Positions 1 to 5,855 of a stretch of DNA of 5,855 bases are shown here, one piece after another. The notes beneath the pieces are model-generated. The model ran no database searches. It was not told the DNA's origin and saw nothing but the letters and a program-made list of their open reading frames with translations. Position 1 is the first letter of the stretch, and each line of letters opens with the position of its first letter. The stretch is taken from NCBI GenBank assembly GCA_018303315.1, contig JAGVYJ010000048.1, positions 1 to 5,855 of the forward strand, given 5' to 3'. Both the position numbers and the translations under genes were made by a program. The DNA is from Candidatus Woesearchaeota archaeon. GTDB lineage: Archaea > Nanobdellota > Nanobdellia > Woesearchaeales > JAGVYJ01.

Positions 1-612
1 GGTCTGGTAGTGAAGCCGAAACTTACAACAGGCAATACAGAACAGAAGTCTTTTACCCCAAAAATTGATGGACTTGACCAGAGCTTCATGATAATGGCTG
101 AGCTGGAAAACTGCACCAGCTCTGCATCCCTTCTTGTCACATCGGTGAGGACGCCTTCCAGCCCGGAAATTTCCATTGAGCCAGGCAAGGATATTATCGA
201 CAGCGATGAATCTCTATATGTTGATATCGAGGTTAACCCCGGGAATTCCTCGCAGGAACTTAACGTGTATCTGAGCGATGGAAACAGGAAAATCTCAAAG
301 ACAACCTCGGTGCAGCTGCCTGCTTACGCAGCCAGCACTCTGACAGCAGCCATTTCCCCAAACAACCGGTGCCAGCAGTCCGGGAGCTATCTTCTAAGGG
401 CTGAGGCAGAGGAGCTTTCAGCTTCCAGGCCGATAGCCATAAACCAGGCTGCATCATGCCAGGAAAAATCACAAATCTCTGCCGACTCTGCTGATGCCGT
501 TATTAAGCAGCCGAAAACAGAAGCAAAACTGGAATATGAGCTGGCATCAATCCCGGTCAAAGTTGACCCCTCTCTGCTGATGCGTGGTCTTATGTCTATA
601 GGGGAAGCATAA
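1..612 (+). CDS. Surface protein with Ig-like region, 5' end outside window, ends early by frameshift
   Basis: The frame is open from base 1 to the TAA at 610-612, so the gene starts before the window. The GTG at 10 is only an internal codon, with no signal peptide or ribosome site. About 203 codons are visible. Codons 55-145 or so alternate polar and hydrophobic residues, as in an Ig-like beta-sandwich, beginning PEISIEPGKD and including LYVDIEVNPG and ELNVYLSDG. Several N-x-S/T sequons and a few cysteines fit an extracellular location. The last residues (SLLMRGLMSIGEA) do not continue the fold. The overlapping -1 frame, open from 567, does continue it and leads into the anchor-bearing frame ending at 1004. 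I therefore read this as the upstream part of one broken or mis-sequenced gene. The protein family is not recognised, and the function beyond surface exposure is unknown. Confidence 0.7.
   Translation, partial: GLVVKPKLTTGNTEQKSFTPKIDGLDQSFMIMAELENCTSSASLLVTSVRTPSSPEISIEPGKDIIDSDESLYVDIEVNPGNSSQELNVYLSDGNRKISKTTSVQLPAYAASTLTAAISPNNRCQQSGSYLLRAEAEELSASRPIAINQAASCQEKSQISADSADAVIKQPKTEAKLEYELASIPVKVDPSLLMRGLMSIGEA
567..609 (+). other. Probable frameshift interval joining the 1-612 and 630-1004 frames
   Basis: The upstream frame stays open to 612 and the downstream frame opens at 567, so the shift must lie between them. Two simple one-step repairs are visible. Adding one C to the CCCC run at 567-570 gives VDPLSADAWSYV. 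Removing one CT from the (CT)3 run at 570-575 gives VDPSADAWSYV. Both restore a single frame through to 1004. The CCCC run would also let a proline tRNA in the P site re-pair after a -1 slip, so programmed frameshifting is possible. I see no full X-XXY-YYZ slippery heptamer. I cannot tell mutation, assembly error and recoding apart from this sequence alone. Confidence 0.6.
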
Positions 613-629
613 GCTATTCCGGAGAGCGC

Positions 630-1004
630 ATGCAGAACCTTGTCCATCTTGCGCTGCTGCCAGGGCAGGAGAATCGCATATATTTCAACCTCTCAGCGGA
701 TGTCCCTGAGACAGAGCTGTATAAGGTCAAGCTGAGGATAAATTCCTCTGCAAGGAAAACCCTCATCGAGCTGACAAGGGACCTGTTCATAACGGTGCCT
801 AGCCGCAACATTACCCAAAGTGTTCTGGAGAAAAGCGCTCCTGTAACCAAGGCAAGGGAGCTCAGCCCGGTTACAGGCAATATTGTTTCCGAGCATTATG
901 CTGTATATGAAAGCCCGTCAGCCAAAACCGCAAAGCTGACGCTGTTCTTCCTTTTGGCCGTGTCAGTGGTTATGAATGTGTTCCTTCTCTGGAAACGAGC
1001 ATAA
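630..1004 (+). CDS. C-terminal, membrane-anchored part of the frameshifted surface protein
   Basis: This frame is open from 567, just after a TGA at 564-566, to the TAA at 1002-1004. 630 is its first ATG. Translated upstream of that ATG it reads PLSADAWSYVYRGSISYSGE, which looks like genuine coding sequence and continues the beta-strand pattern of the preceding frame. The protein from 630 has 124 residues: beta-rich sequence (ENRIYFNLSADVPE, YKVKLRINSS), a linker, then a hydrophobic helix at about residues 103-120 (LTLFFLLAVSVVMNVFLLW) ending in KRA. That suggests an ectodomain tethered by a C-terminal membrane helix with a very short basic cytoplasmic end. An independent gene is less likely: it would begin inside a beta-domain without a signal peptide. 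A GGAG at 621-624 sits 5 bases before the ATG, but neither other start in this window has such a site. Confidence 0.6.
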   Translation: MQNLVHLALLPGQENRIYFNLSADVPETELYKVKLRINSSARKTLIELTRDLFITVPSRNITQSVLEKSAPVTKARELSPVTGNIVSEHYAVYESPSAKTAKLTLFFLLAVSVVMNVFLLWKRA

Positions 1005-1006
1005 GA

Positions 1007-1014
1007 TTTAAATA
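1007..1014 (+). promoter_or_regulatory. Archaeal TATA box for the 749-residue surface protein
   Basis: TTTAAATA matches the archaeal TATA-box consensus and begins two bases after the upstream stop codon. The preceding bases (CATAAGA) are purine-rich, as a BRE would be. With the usual TATA centre at about -26/-27, transcription would start near 1037. That is at or past the ATG at 1035 and a few bases before the in-frame ATG at 1041, so the message would be essentially leaderless. No Shine-Dalgarno sequence lies near either ATG. Confidence 0.65.
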
Positions 1015-1034
1015 TCTCGCTGTGGTGTTCTGGC

Positions 1035-3284
1035 ATGTCCATGAACCTTAAGATTGGCATTTTCATATTCTTAATCCTCTGCCTAGCAACAGCTGTTGCT
1101 GCCCAGAGCGCCACCCACAAGGCCAAGCCCGTAATAAATGTGGACTACTCCAGAGATGACATAAGCGAAGGGGTTGAAGTCACAGGCACATCCCTGACAG
1201 GCCCGGACAGCAAGTCTTACCCTGTTGAAAGGATTGACGACACGTCAAGCAAGGAGGTGTTCAGGTACAGGCCGACACAAGACCTGCCGGATGGCAGTTA
1301 TACTTTTACTGTGTCAGCAAAGTCTTTGGGGGCGGGCAGCAAGGCAAATTCCCAGACTATAAGCTTTGCTGTCGATACACGCATGCAGTTTACCATACTT
1401 GAGCCCAACAGGTTCGGCTGGTCCAATCAGTCAGTCTATAATTTCAAGTTCAGCACAGGCAGGGAGCTCAGCTCGTGCAGAGTGGCAAGGACAGAGGAAG
1501 CTGTGAAGCGCGATGACATAAGCCAGCCGATGGGCAGGGATTCCTCGCAGAAAGTCTTCAATTACTCTGAGTTCAACAGAATCATTCCTGCAAGGGGCAT
1601 GGCATGGGTGAGGTGCATAGACAGCGAGGGCAACACATTCATTACAAACTTCTCAATAGAAGTGAGGACATCCGCTCCTGCAATTTCAAGCCTGCAGGCA
1701 ACTGACAACACAGTGGACAGCACTTTGGTGACCGCAGAAACCACGCATGAAGCAGTGTGCAGATATGCAATAAACCCGGCGCCAGCTTCACCCCCTTTGT
1801 GGGAAAGCATGAAGCCATTTGAAAGCGAGAACGAACTTCTGCAAAAGGACCACGTTAAAACCCATAAATCCTTTGTTCAGGGCCAGGGCATTGTCCTTAA
1901 CATTGCCAACAATTTATCCGTGAAGTGCCGGAACCTTGCCGGGACTTTCTCAGACATAAAGACAACAGCCTTTTCAATTGACACAAACGCAGCTGAAAGT
2001 GTCAAGGTCACCCCGGCAAGCGGGAGCGTGGTGTCGAGGAAGTTCACCCTTAAGGCATTTACCAACGGCCCCGCGCACTGCAAATATGGAGTCGGCTCTG
2101 ATGCAAAAGACATGGCAGATGAGGATAATGACTATACGCACAAGGCAGAAGTGGAGTTTTCCGGGGAAGGAACCCACAGGATTTCCCTGACGTGCAAGTT
2201 CATAGTCAACGACAGGGACAAGACAGCCGAACTGACATACATTGTTGACTCAAGTGCTCCGTCAACTCCTTCGGTCAAAGTCACAGGGCTTGCTGCAAGA
2301 AATCCTGATATCATTGCCAGAAATGACCGGATTTCAGGCGAGTGGCAAAGCACGGATACCCAGTCAGGCATCAGGCATTACCTGGCAAGCGTTTACGATA
2401 TTTCCGGCCAGCTTGTATTCGGCCCTGAGCAGACATCAGAGGCATCAGGCACGTTCAATGTCGGGCTTGAAAACCAGGAAAGCTATTACCTCAACGTAAC
2501 TGCCGTCAACAATGCAGGGCTTGAAAGCCCGGGCAGAAGCCAGCCGGTTACCGTGGATATCTCGCAGATTTCTGCAGAGTGCCAGAACGGCGTAAAGAAC
2601 GGCCTGGAAAGCGGTGTGGATTGCGGCGGGCCATGCCAGACATGCGGCACAGGGCTTGCATGCACCAAGAATTCAGACTGCACTTCCGGCAAGTGCACAG
2701 GCTCGGTTTGCCAGGCCCAGGCCCAGACAACATGCAGTGATTTTATCAAGAACCAGGATGAAACAGGGGTTGACTGCGGAGGTGTATGTGCAAAGACTGA
2801 AGGCAAGCTCTGTGCTTCCGGAGAAGGGTGCACCTTGGATGAGGACTGCAAATCAAGCCTCTTCTGCCTGAGCAATAGCTGCGTCAGCTTTTCCAAATCA
2901 GGTGGGATAGATTTTGGCGAGGATACAGGAGAATTCACAGAAAAGCCCGGGGAGACTTCAACACCGCCAGCAGAAAAGCAGATAATTTCAGATGAATCAG
3001 CCCAGACCACGACCAGGGAAAAAGGCTCGCCAATATTCATAATGCTGGTATTCTTCTTCCTTGTAATAGCTTTAATCGGGGGCGGGACATTCGCATATTA
3101 CAAGATAATGCGGAAGCGCACCAGGCTGAAACAGGAGCCTAAAATCAGCGACATCCTGCCGAAAGAGGAAAAAACAGAACCCAAGTCCTTTGTCCAGAAG
3201 CGCAAGACAGCAAGCCAGAAAAAGGCAGAGAAGCTGGAGACGAAGAAATCAAGGGAGAAAGTGTTCGAGCAGTTCGAGAAATAA
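1035..3284 (+). CDS. Secreted multi-domain surface protein with Ig-like modules, VDCGG cysteine repeats and C-terminal membrane anchor
   Basis: Complete 749-residue protein ending in a double stop (TAATAA). Residues 1-23 form a Sec-type signal peptide with a likely cut at AVAA|Q. Residues about 30-510 are a chain of roughly five beta-sandwich regions. Three carry a matched cysteine pair (C148/C194, C242/C298, C349/C387) in a C-[RK]-[YV] ... C setting. Boundaries such as FSIDTNA and VDSSAP resemble linkers between bacterial and archaeal Ig-like repeats, and the last region (about 406-510) resembles FN3. Two cysteine-rich repeats follow (516-559, 567-616), then a Thr/Pro/Glu linker. A membrane helix lies at 667-689 and a Lys/Arg-rich cytoplasmic tail at 690-749. 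The inferred role is surface adhesion or recognition; no catalytic motif is visible. The longest ATG frame is given, but promoter spacing favours the second ATG at 1041 (MNLKIGIF). The coding and membrane calls are firm, the role is not. Confidence 0.93.
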   Translation: MSMNLKIGIFIFLILCLATAVAAQSATHKAKPVINVDYSRDDISEGVEVTGTSLTGPDSKSYPVERIDDTSSKEVFRYRPTQDLPDGSYTFTVSAKSLGAGSKANSQTISFAVDTRMQFTILEPNRFGWSNQSVYNFKFSTGRELSSCRVARTEEAVKRDDISQPMGRDSSQKVFNYSEFNRIIPARGMAWVRCIDSEGNTFITNFSIEVRTSAPAISSLQATDNTVDSTLVTAETTHEAVCRYAINPAPASPPLWESMKPFESENELLQKDHVKTHKSFVQGQGIVLNIANNLSVKCRNLAGTFSDIKTTAFSIDTNAAESVKVTPASGSVVSRKFTLKAFTNGPAHCKYGVGSDAKDMADEDNDYTHKAEVEFSGEGTHRISLTCKFIVNDRDKTAELTYIVDSSAPSTPSVKVTGLAARNPDIIARNDRISGEWQSTDTQSGIRHYLASVYDISGQLVFGPEQTSEASGTFNVGLENQESYYLNVTAVNNAGLESPGRSQPVTVDISQISAECQNGVKNGLESGVDCGGPCQTCGTGLACTKNSDCTSGKCTGSVCQAQAQTTCSDFIKNQDETGVDCGGVCAKTEGKLCASGEGCTLDEDCKSSLFCLSNSCVSFSKSGGIDFGEDTGEFTEKPGETSTPPAEKQIISDESAQTTTREKGSPIFIMLVFFFLVIALIGGGTFAYYKIMRKRTRLKQEPKISDILPKEEKTEPKSFVQKRKTASQKKAEKLETKKSREKVFEQFEK
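1476..2195 (+). repeat. Three Ig-like modules sharing a C-[RK]-[YV] ... C cysteine pair
   Basis: Three successive protein modules place one cysteine early and one late in the fold. They read SCRVARTE ... VRCIDSEGN (C148/C194), VCRYAINP ... VKCRNLAG (C242/C298) and HCKYGVGS ... LTCKFIVN (C349/C387). The loops between differ (46, 56 and 38 residues apart), but the flanking pattern is kept, including the [VT]-[RK]-C or L-T-C at the second position. I infer one intradomain disulfide per module and descent by duplication. The similarity is at protein level only. Confidence 0.6.
2580..2882 (+). repeat. Two tandem cysteine-rich VDCGG repeats
   Basis: Repeat 1 (residues 516-559) reads C-QNGVKNGLESGVDCGG-PC, then C..G..C....DC.SGKC....C. 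Repeat 2 (567-616) reads C-SDFIKNQDETGVDCGG-VC, then a similar series ending in EDCKSSLFC and SNSC. The shared core is a cysteine, about 11-12 residues, then [ST]GVDCGGxC. From memory, this repeat occurs in extracellular proteins of myxobacteria and DPANN archaea. Each copy is presumably held by several disulfides and acts as a stiff spacer or binding knob between the Ig-like chain and the membrane. Confidence 0.75.
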
Positions 3285-3289
3285 TAACC

Positions 3290-3297
3290 TATATAAA
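3290..3297 (+). promoter_or_regulatory. Archaeal TATA box for the downstream pilin-like/anchored surface protein
   Basis: TATATAAA begins five bases after the upstream stop codon and starts 34 bases before the ATG at 3324. Transcription would start near 3320, leaving a leader of only a few bases. The stretch between (3298-3323) contains no Shine-Dalgarno sequence. No T-rich archaeal terminator is obvious before the box, so some read-through from the upstream gene cannot be excluded. Confidence 0.65.
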
Positions 3298-3323
3298 GTC
3301 ATTCTGCTCAAATCACGCTTTAT

Positions 3324-5855
3324 ATGAATAAAAAGGGAGTCACAACCGAGATTGAGGTATTCAGTTTTCTGGCAGGGATGGTTGTGGTCGCCCTTGTGCT
3401 GATACTTGGCTATAGAGGCATCGGGAATGTGCTTGAGGCAGGCCAGCAGGCATCTTACTCGCAGTTCGAATCCAGCCTGGCAATGACTGCCTCCAGGGTT
3501 ACACCTCTGCAAGGGTCAGCAGATGTGATTTCCCTCGACCTTCCTTCAAGTGAGGAAAAGGTTTGCTTCATAGACCTGCAGAGAAAAGCCTCTGAAGGCA
3601 TAAAAGCCGCGGTAAGCGGCGGAGAGGTCATCTATGACAGCTGGGACAGCCGGGTGCAGAGAAATGTGTTCTTTGCGCCAAGCATGATTTCATTCTACCT
3701 GCCTGACCTGGATGTTGCTACAAAAGATGGTTATCTCTGCAGCAAGAAAGGGGATGAAGTGGTTCTTGCAGGCAGGGGAAGCTCAGCCCAACTTTACAGC
3801 AAGGGAGAAGAGCCTTTCGAAACAGTCTCCTCCATAATTCCCCTGCCTGTGGATGCAAACGGGGTTACCAAAGCAGCGGTTTCATTCACCAGCACCGATG
3901 GCAAATTCACAGGCCTTATCCCCCAGGGGACAAAGGTAGCTGACAGAAACGGCAATCCGGTTGCAGCGCTCACGCTTTCGGAGTTTGAAAGCGTTGATTA
4001 CGCGAATAACCTTGCAATAGCGAATTTTTATGACCTGGGCCCTGACGGCACGACATTCAGCCAGCCAATGAGCGTTTCCATAGAAACAGAAGGTCCAGGG
4101 TCAGGCTATAGCATGGGAAGAGCTGCATTATCTTACTACGCGCCTGAGGGAAACTACTGGGTCGGGCTGCCATCCACTGCTAATGGCAACACTGTTTCTG
4201 CATCCACCACTCACCTCACTACTTTCACCGTTGTCCTTGACTGCAATAACAACGCCCCTGTACAGAGAATCGACCTCGGTTTGGTCTACAGGGAGCCTGC
4301 TGTAATCAGGGGGCATGAGGAACAATGCGGCGCTCCTGGAAACTGGGTAACCACAGCTGAGGGTGCGGTCTATTATTCTGGCAGGCATGAGGACCTGATA
4401 GCAAGGTCCGGCGGCCAGCAGGCATATGATGCAAAAGTGCGGGAGATAACAGTCAATGGCCAGGTAAAGAAAGGCTATCTTAAGGCTGAGAATGCCGGCG
4501 GTAGTGCGAATGTCATGTTTAGCATGAATAAGAATACTTGTGTTGCCGCATCAACAGGGTTTGAAATCCTTGTCTCAGAATGCGACGACCAGTGCGAAAT
4601 CACGCTTAATGGAAAATCGCTAGGCGTGTTTGCCAATACCAAGGTAGAGACGCCTGTGCCGAAGCCGGTCAGTGCATTACTTGACCAGAACACGATGACT
4701 GTCAAGGTGATAAACACCCTATCAGGATGCTCAGGAGCCAGGATAAGCTTTTTGTTCCAGGGCACAATAGGAGAGAAACCTGAAACGTCAGTCGTTACAG
4801 AAGTGTCCAGACAAGAGGTTTCAAAGCTTTTCGAACAGCCATGCAACACGACATATTTCGGCAAGGAATATGTAAGCACCGACAACAAATATTCTTGCAC
4901 TAATGCTGACGGAAAATGGAGTCCTTTGAAATATGAGTGCAAGGAGAAAACACCTGAAGGAAAGAACTATGAGACATATTCACTCGTTGATACTTCCATA
5001 AAAACTGACAGCCAACAATCATGCCTTGATGGAATCAAGAGCAAACTCAGCTGCGATCCTTCATCATTCGGGTTCCCGTTTGCAGACTGCGACATTGATA
5101 CCTCTCTGGAAGGACCTCAATGGGTAAGGCTGGTGTATAAGTGCGAAGACCTGGGCAATGGCCAGGGCATAAAGAAACTGTTTGTGAGTGCGAGCCGAAC
5201 AGATGCAACGACAAGATATCCGGACTTGGAGAGCTGCTCTGCAGGGGCAGGCCAAATCCCATCCGGAGGGGATGAAATTCCTGGCGGGGACCAGCAGTTG
5301 GTCGAGCCATGTGCTGGAAAGGATGACGGCTACCGCTTCTGCTCTGGCGAAGATCCGGGGAAGATAAGCGCATGCAAGGGTGGAAATGTTGTCACACCAA
5401 CAGAGACAGATGATGGTTGGCTCAACAATTGCGCAGCAGGAATGGTTTGCAAAAACAATGATGATGGTTCATTCAAGACTTGTGAAGAAATCTCTGCAAC
5501 TGACTGCGTTTCTGATGCCCAATATGTACGGTCTTGTGCGCTCACTACCATCGTTGAGACCAACCTTCAACTAGGCGGCTATGGTTACAGCACCACTAAG
5601 GAGTGCGAGAAAGGAGCATGCATGGAACAGCAGAAAACAGCGCCCTCTGAAGCAAACATATGCGCTGGCACCACAGGATATGTGAGGTTCTGCTCCAGCG
5701 CAGGCAGCACAACAGACAGGAGGATTTACAACTGCGAAAACGGTAAGCTCAAAGATGACGTTGACGAATGCGTCCAGGGCAGGGTTTGCACAAAGAGGGA
5801 TGACGGAACCGGAACTTTCAATACATGCGAATTAACAGCTGCCGCCGTAGCAGCT
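3324..5855 (+). CDS. Large cysteine-rich surface protein with N-terminal membrane anchor, 3' end outside window
   Basis: The frame is open for 844 codons to the window edge with no stop; I translated it throughout. The start at 3324 fits the TATA box and gives MNKKGVTTEIEVF followed by a membrane helix at about residues 12-30. This could be a class III (type IV pilin-like) leader cut after KKG, or a plain N-terminal anchor. Residues about 75-145 are a small region with C81 (VCFID) and C139 (LCSKK). Residues about 185-305 hold motifs IPQGT (199), YDLGPDGTTFS (236) and HLTTF (297), which I recall from a beta-rich prokaryotic surface module. Residues 307-560 or so are beta-rich with scattered cysteines. 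Three cysteine repeats follow from 663. Most of the chain should lie outside the cell. No catalytic motif is seen. The inferred role is structural or adhesive, and the C-terminus is unknown. Confidence 0.9.
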   Translation, partial: MNKKGVTTEIEVFSFLAGMVVVALVLILGYRGIGNVLEAGQQASYSQFESSLAMTASRVTPLQGSADVISLDLPSSEEKVCFIDLQRKASEGIKAAVSGGEVIYDSWDSRVQRNVFFAPSMISFYLPDLDVATKDGYLCSKKGDEVVLAGRGSSAQLYSKGEEPFETVSSIIPLPVDANGVTKAAVSFTSTDGKFTGLIPQGTKVADRNGNPVAALTLSEFESVDYANNLAIANFYDLGPDGTTFSQPMSVSIETEGPGSGYSMGRAALSYYAPEGNYWVGLPSTANGNTVSASTTHLTTFTVVLDCNNNAPVQRIDLGLVYREPAVIRGHEEQCGAPGNWVTTAEGAVYYSGRHEDLIARSGGQQAYDAKVREITVNGQVKKGYLKAENAGGSANVMFSMNKNTCVAASTGFEILVSECDDQCEITLNGKSLGVFANTKVETPVPKPVSALLDQNTMTVKVINTLSGCSGARISFLFQGTIGEKPETSVVTEVSRQEVSKLFEQPCNTTYFGKEYVSTDNKYSCTNADGKWSPLKYECKEKTPEGKNYETYSLVDTSIKTDSQQSCLDGIKSKLSCDPSSFGFPFADCDIDTSLEGPQWVRLVYKCEDLGNGQGIKKLFVSASRTDATTRYPDLESCSAGAGQIPSGGDEIPGGDQQLVEPCAGKDDGYRFCSGEDPGKISACKGGNVVTPTETDDGWLNNCAAGMVCKNNDDGSFKTCEEISATDCVSDAQYVRSCALTTIVETNLQLGGYGYSTTKECEKGACMEQQKTAPSEANICAGTTGYVRFCSSAGSTTDRRIYNCENGKLKDDVDECVQGRVCTKRDDGTGTFNTCELTAAAVAA
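5310..5828 (+). repeat. Three tandem C-x9-C cysteine repeats
   Basis: Three copies start at residues 663, 728 and 780 with CAGKDDGYRFC, CVSDAQYVRSC and CAGTTGYVRFC, each C-x9-C. Copies 1 and 3 then share a middle cysteine, a C-x5-C pair (CAAGMVC, CVQGRVC) and an ending [KR]xxDDG...F[KN]TCE. Copy 2 is shorter, with C-x4-C (CEKGAC), and lacks the DDG ending, so it is diverged. Further copies may lie beyond the window edge. I do not recognise a named family. Confidence 0.7.

Noticed and set aside
621..632. GGAG followed by ATG at 630 as a genuine gene start
   Set aside because: The spacing is acceptable, but both clear starts in the window lack Shine-Dalgarno sequences. The frame also codes sensible protein upstream of this ATG, and the product would lack a signal peptide, so a chance match within a frameshifted gene is more likely.
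1005..1034. Terminator or small RNA in the first intergenic gap
   Set aside because: The gap is only 30 bases, is occupied by the TATA box, and has no T-run or stable hairpin. The second gap (3285-3323) likewise shows only promoter sequence.
1071..1085. Possible lipobox (LILC) in the signal peptide of the 749-residue protein
   Set aside because: The residue before the cysteine is leucine rather than Gly/Ala/Ser, and the cysteine sits inside the hydrophobic core. A standard AVAA|Q cleavage site follows, so lipoprotein processing is not supported.
1978..2190. Short + strand frame inside the 749-residue gene
   Set aside because: It overlaps the third disulfide module in another frame, and its composition is that of an out-of-frame shadow.
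2486..3040. 184-codon open frame on the minus strand
   Set aside because: It lies wholly antisense to the cysteine-repeat and linker part of the 1035-3284 gene. Its translation has no coherent domain, signal or membrane segment, and the + strand protein there is clearly real.
4475..4942. 155-codon open frame on the minus strand
   Set aside because: It is antisense to the continuous 3324-5855 frame, whose beta-rich, cysteine-containing protein continues without break. No promoter is seen for the minus frame.
1..5855. tRNA, rRNA, CRISPR array, insertion sequence or integration site
   Set aside because: Reading through the window, I saw no cloverleaf, no evenly spaced direct DNA repeats, no terminal inverted repeats and no transposase-like protein. 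The repeats found are protein-level only.

Overview
The window looks like part of an archaeal genome, most plausibly a DPANN-type archaeon. Two very short intergenic gaps each hold an archaeal TATA box placed for leaderless transcription, and neither has a Shine-Dalgarno sequence. The proteins are secreted or membrane-anchored, threonine/serine-rich and cysteine-rich, of a kind I associate with DPANN surface proteins. This lineage call is an inference from style. No marker gene is present to test it.

Layout, all on the + strand and almost gap-free: (1) Bases 1-1004 carry the 3' part of a surface-protein gene that enters from the left. It appears split by a frameshift at about 567-609 into a frame ending at 612 and a frame ending at 1004 with a C-terminal membrane anchor. 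(2) A TATA box at 1007-1014 precedes a complete 749-residue protein (1035-3284). It has a signal peptide, about five Ig/FN3-like beta-sandwich regions (three with a matched cysteine pair), two cysteine-rich 'VDCGG' repeats, one membrane helix and a basic cytoplasmic tail. (3) A second TATA box at 3290-3297 precedes a gene running off the right edge (3324-5855, 844 codons seen). Its product has a pilin-like or simple N-terminal membrane anchor, an extracellular beta-rich body and three cysteine-rich repeats near the window end.

All three products expose large, disulfide-rich ectodomains outside the cell and are anchored at one end, so the segment reads as a cell-surface or adhesion locus. No enzyme, RNA gene, mobile element or CRISPR array is visible. 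Each complete intergenic gap has its own promoter, so the genes are probably separate transcription units despite the tight packing. The most useful observations are the repairable frameshift, the identical 34-base TATA-to-ATG spacing (which argues for a start at 1041 rather than 1035), and the cysteine repeat families.
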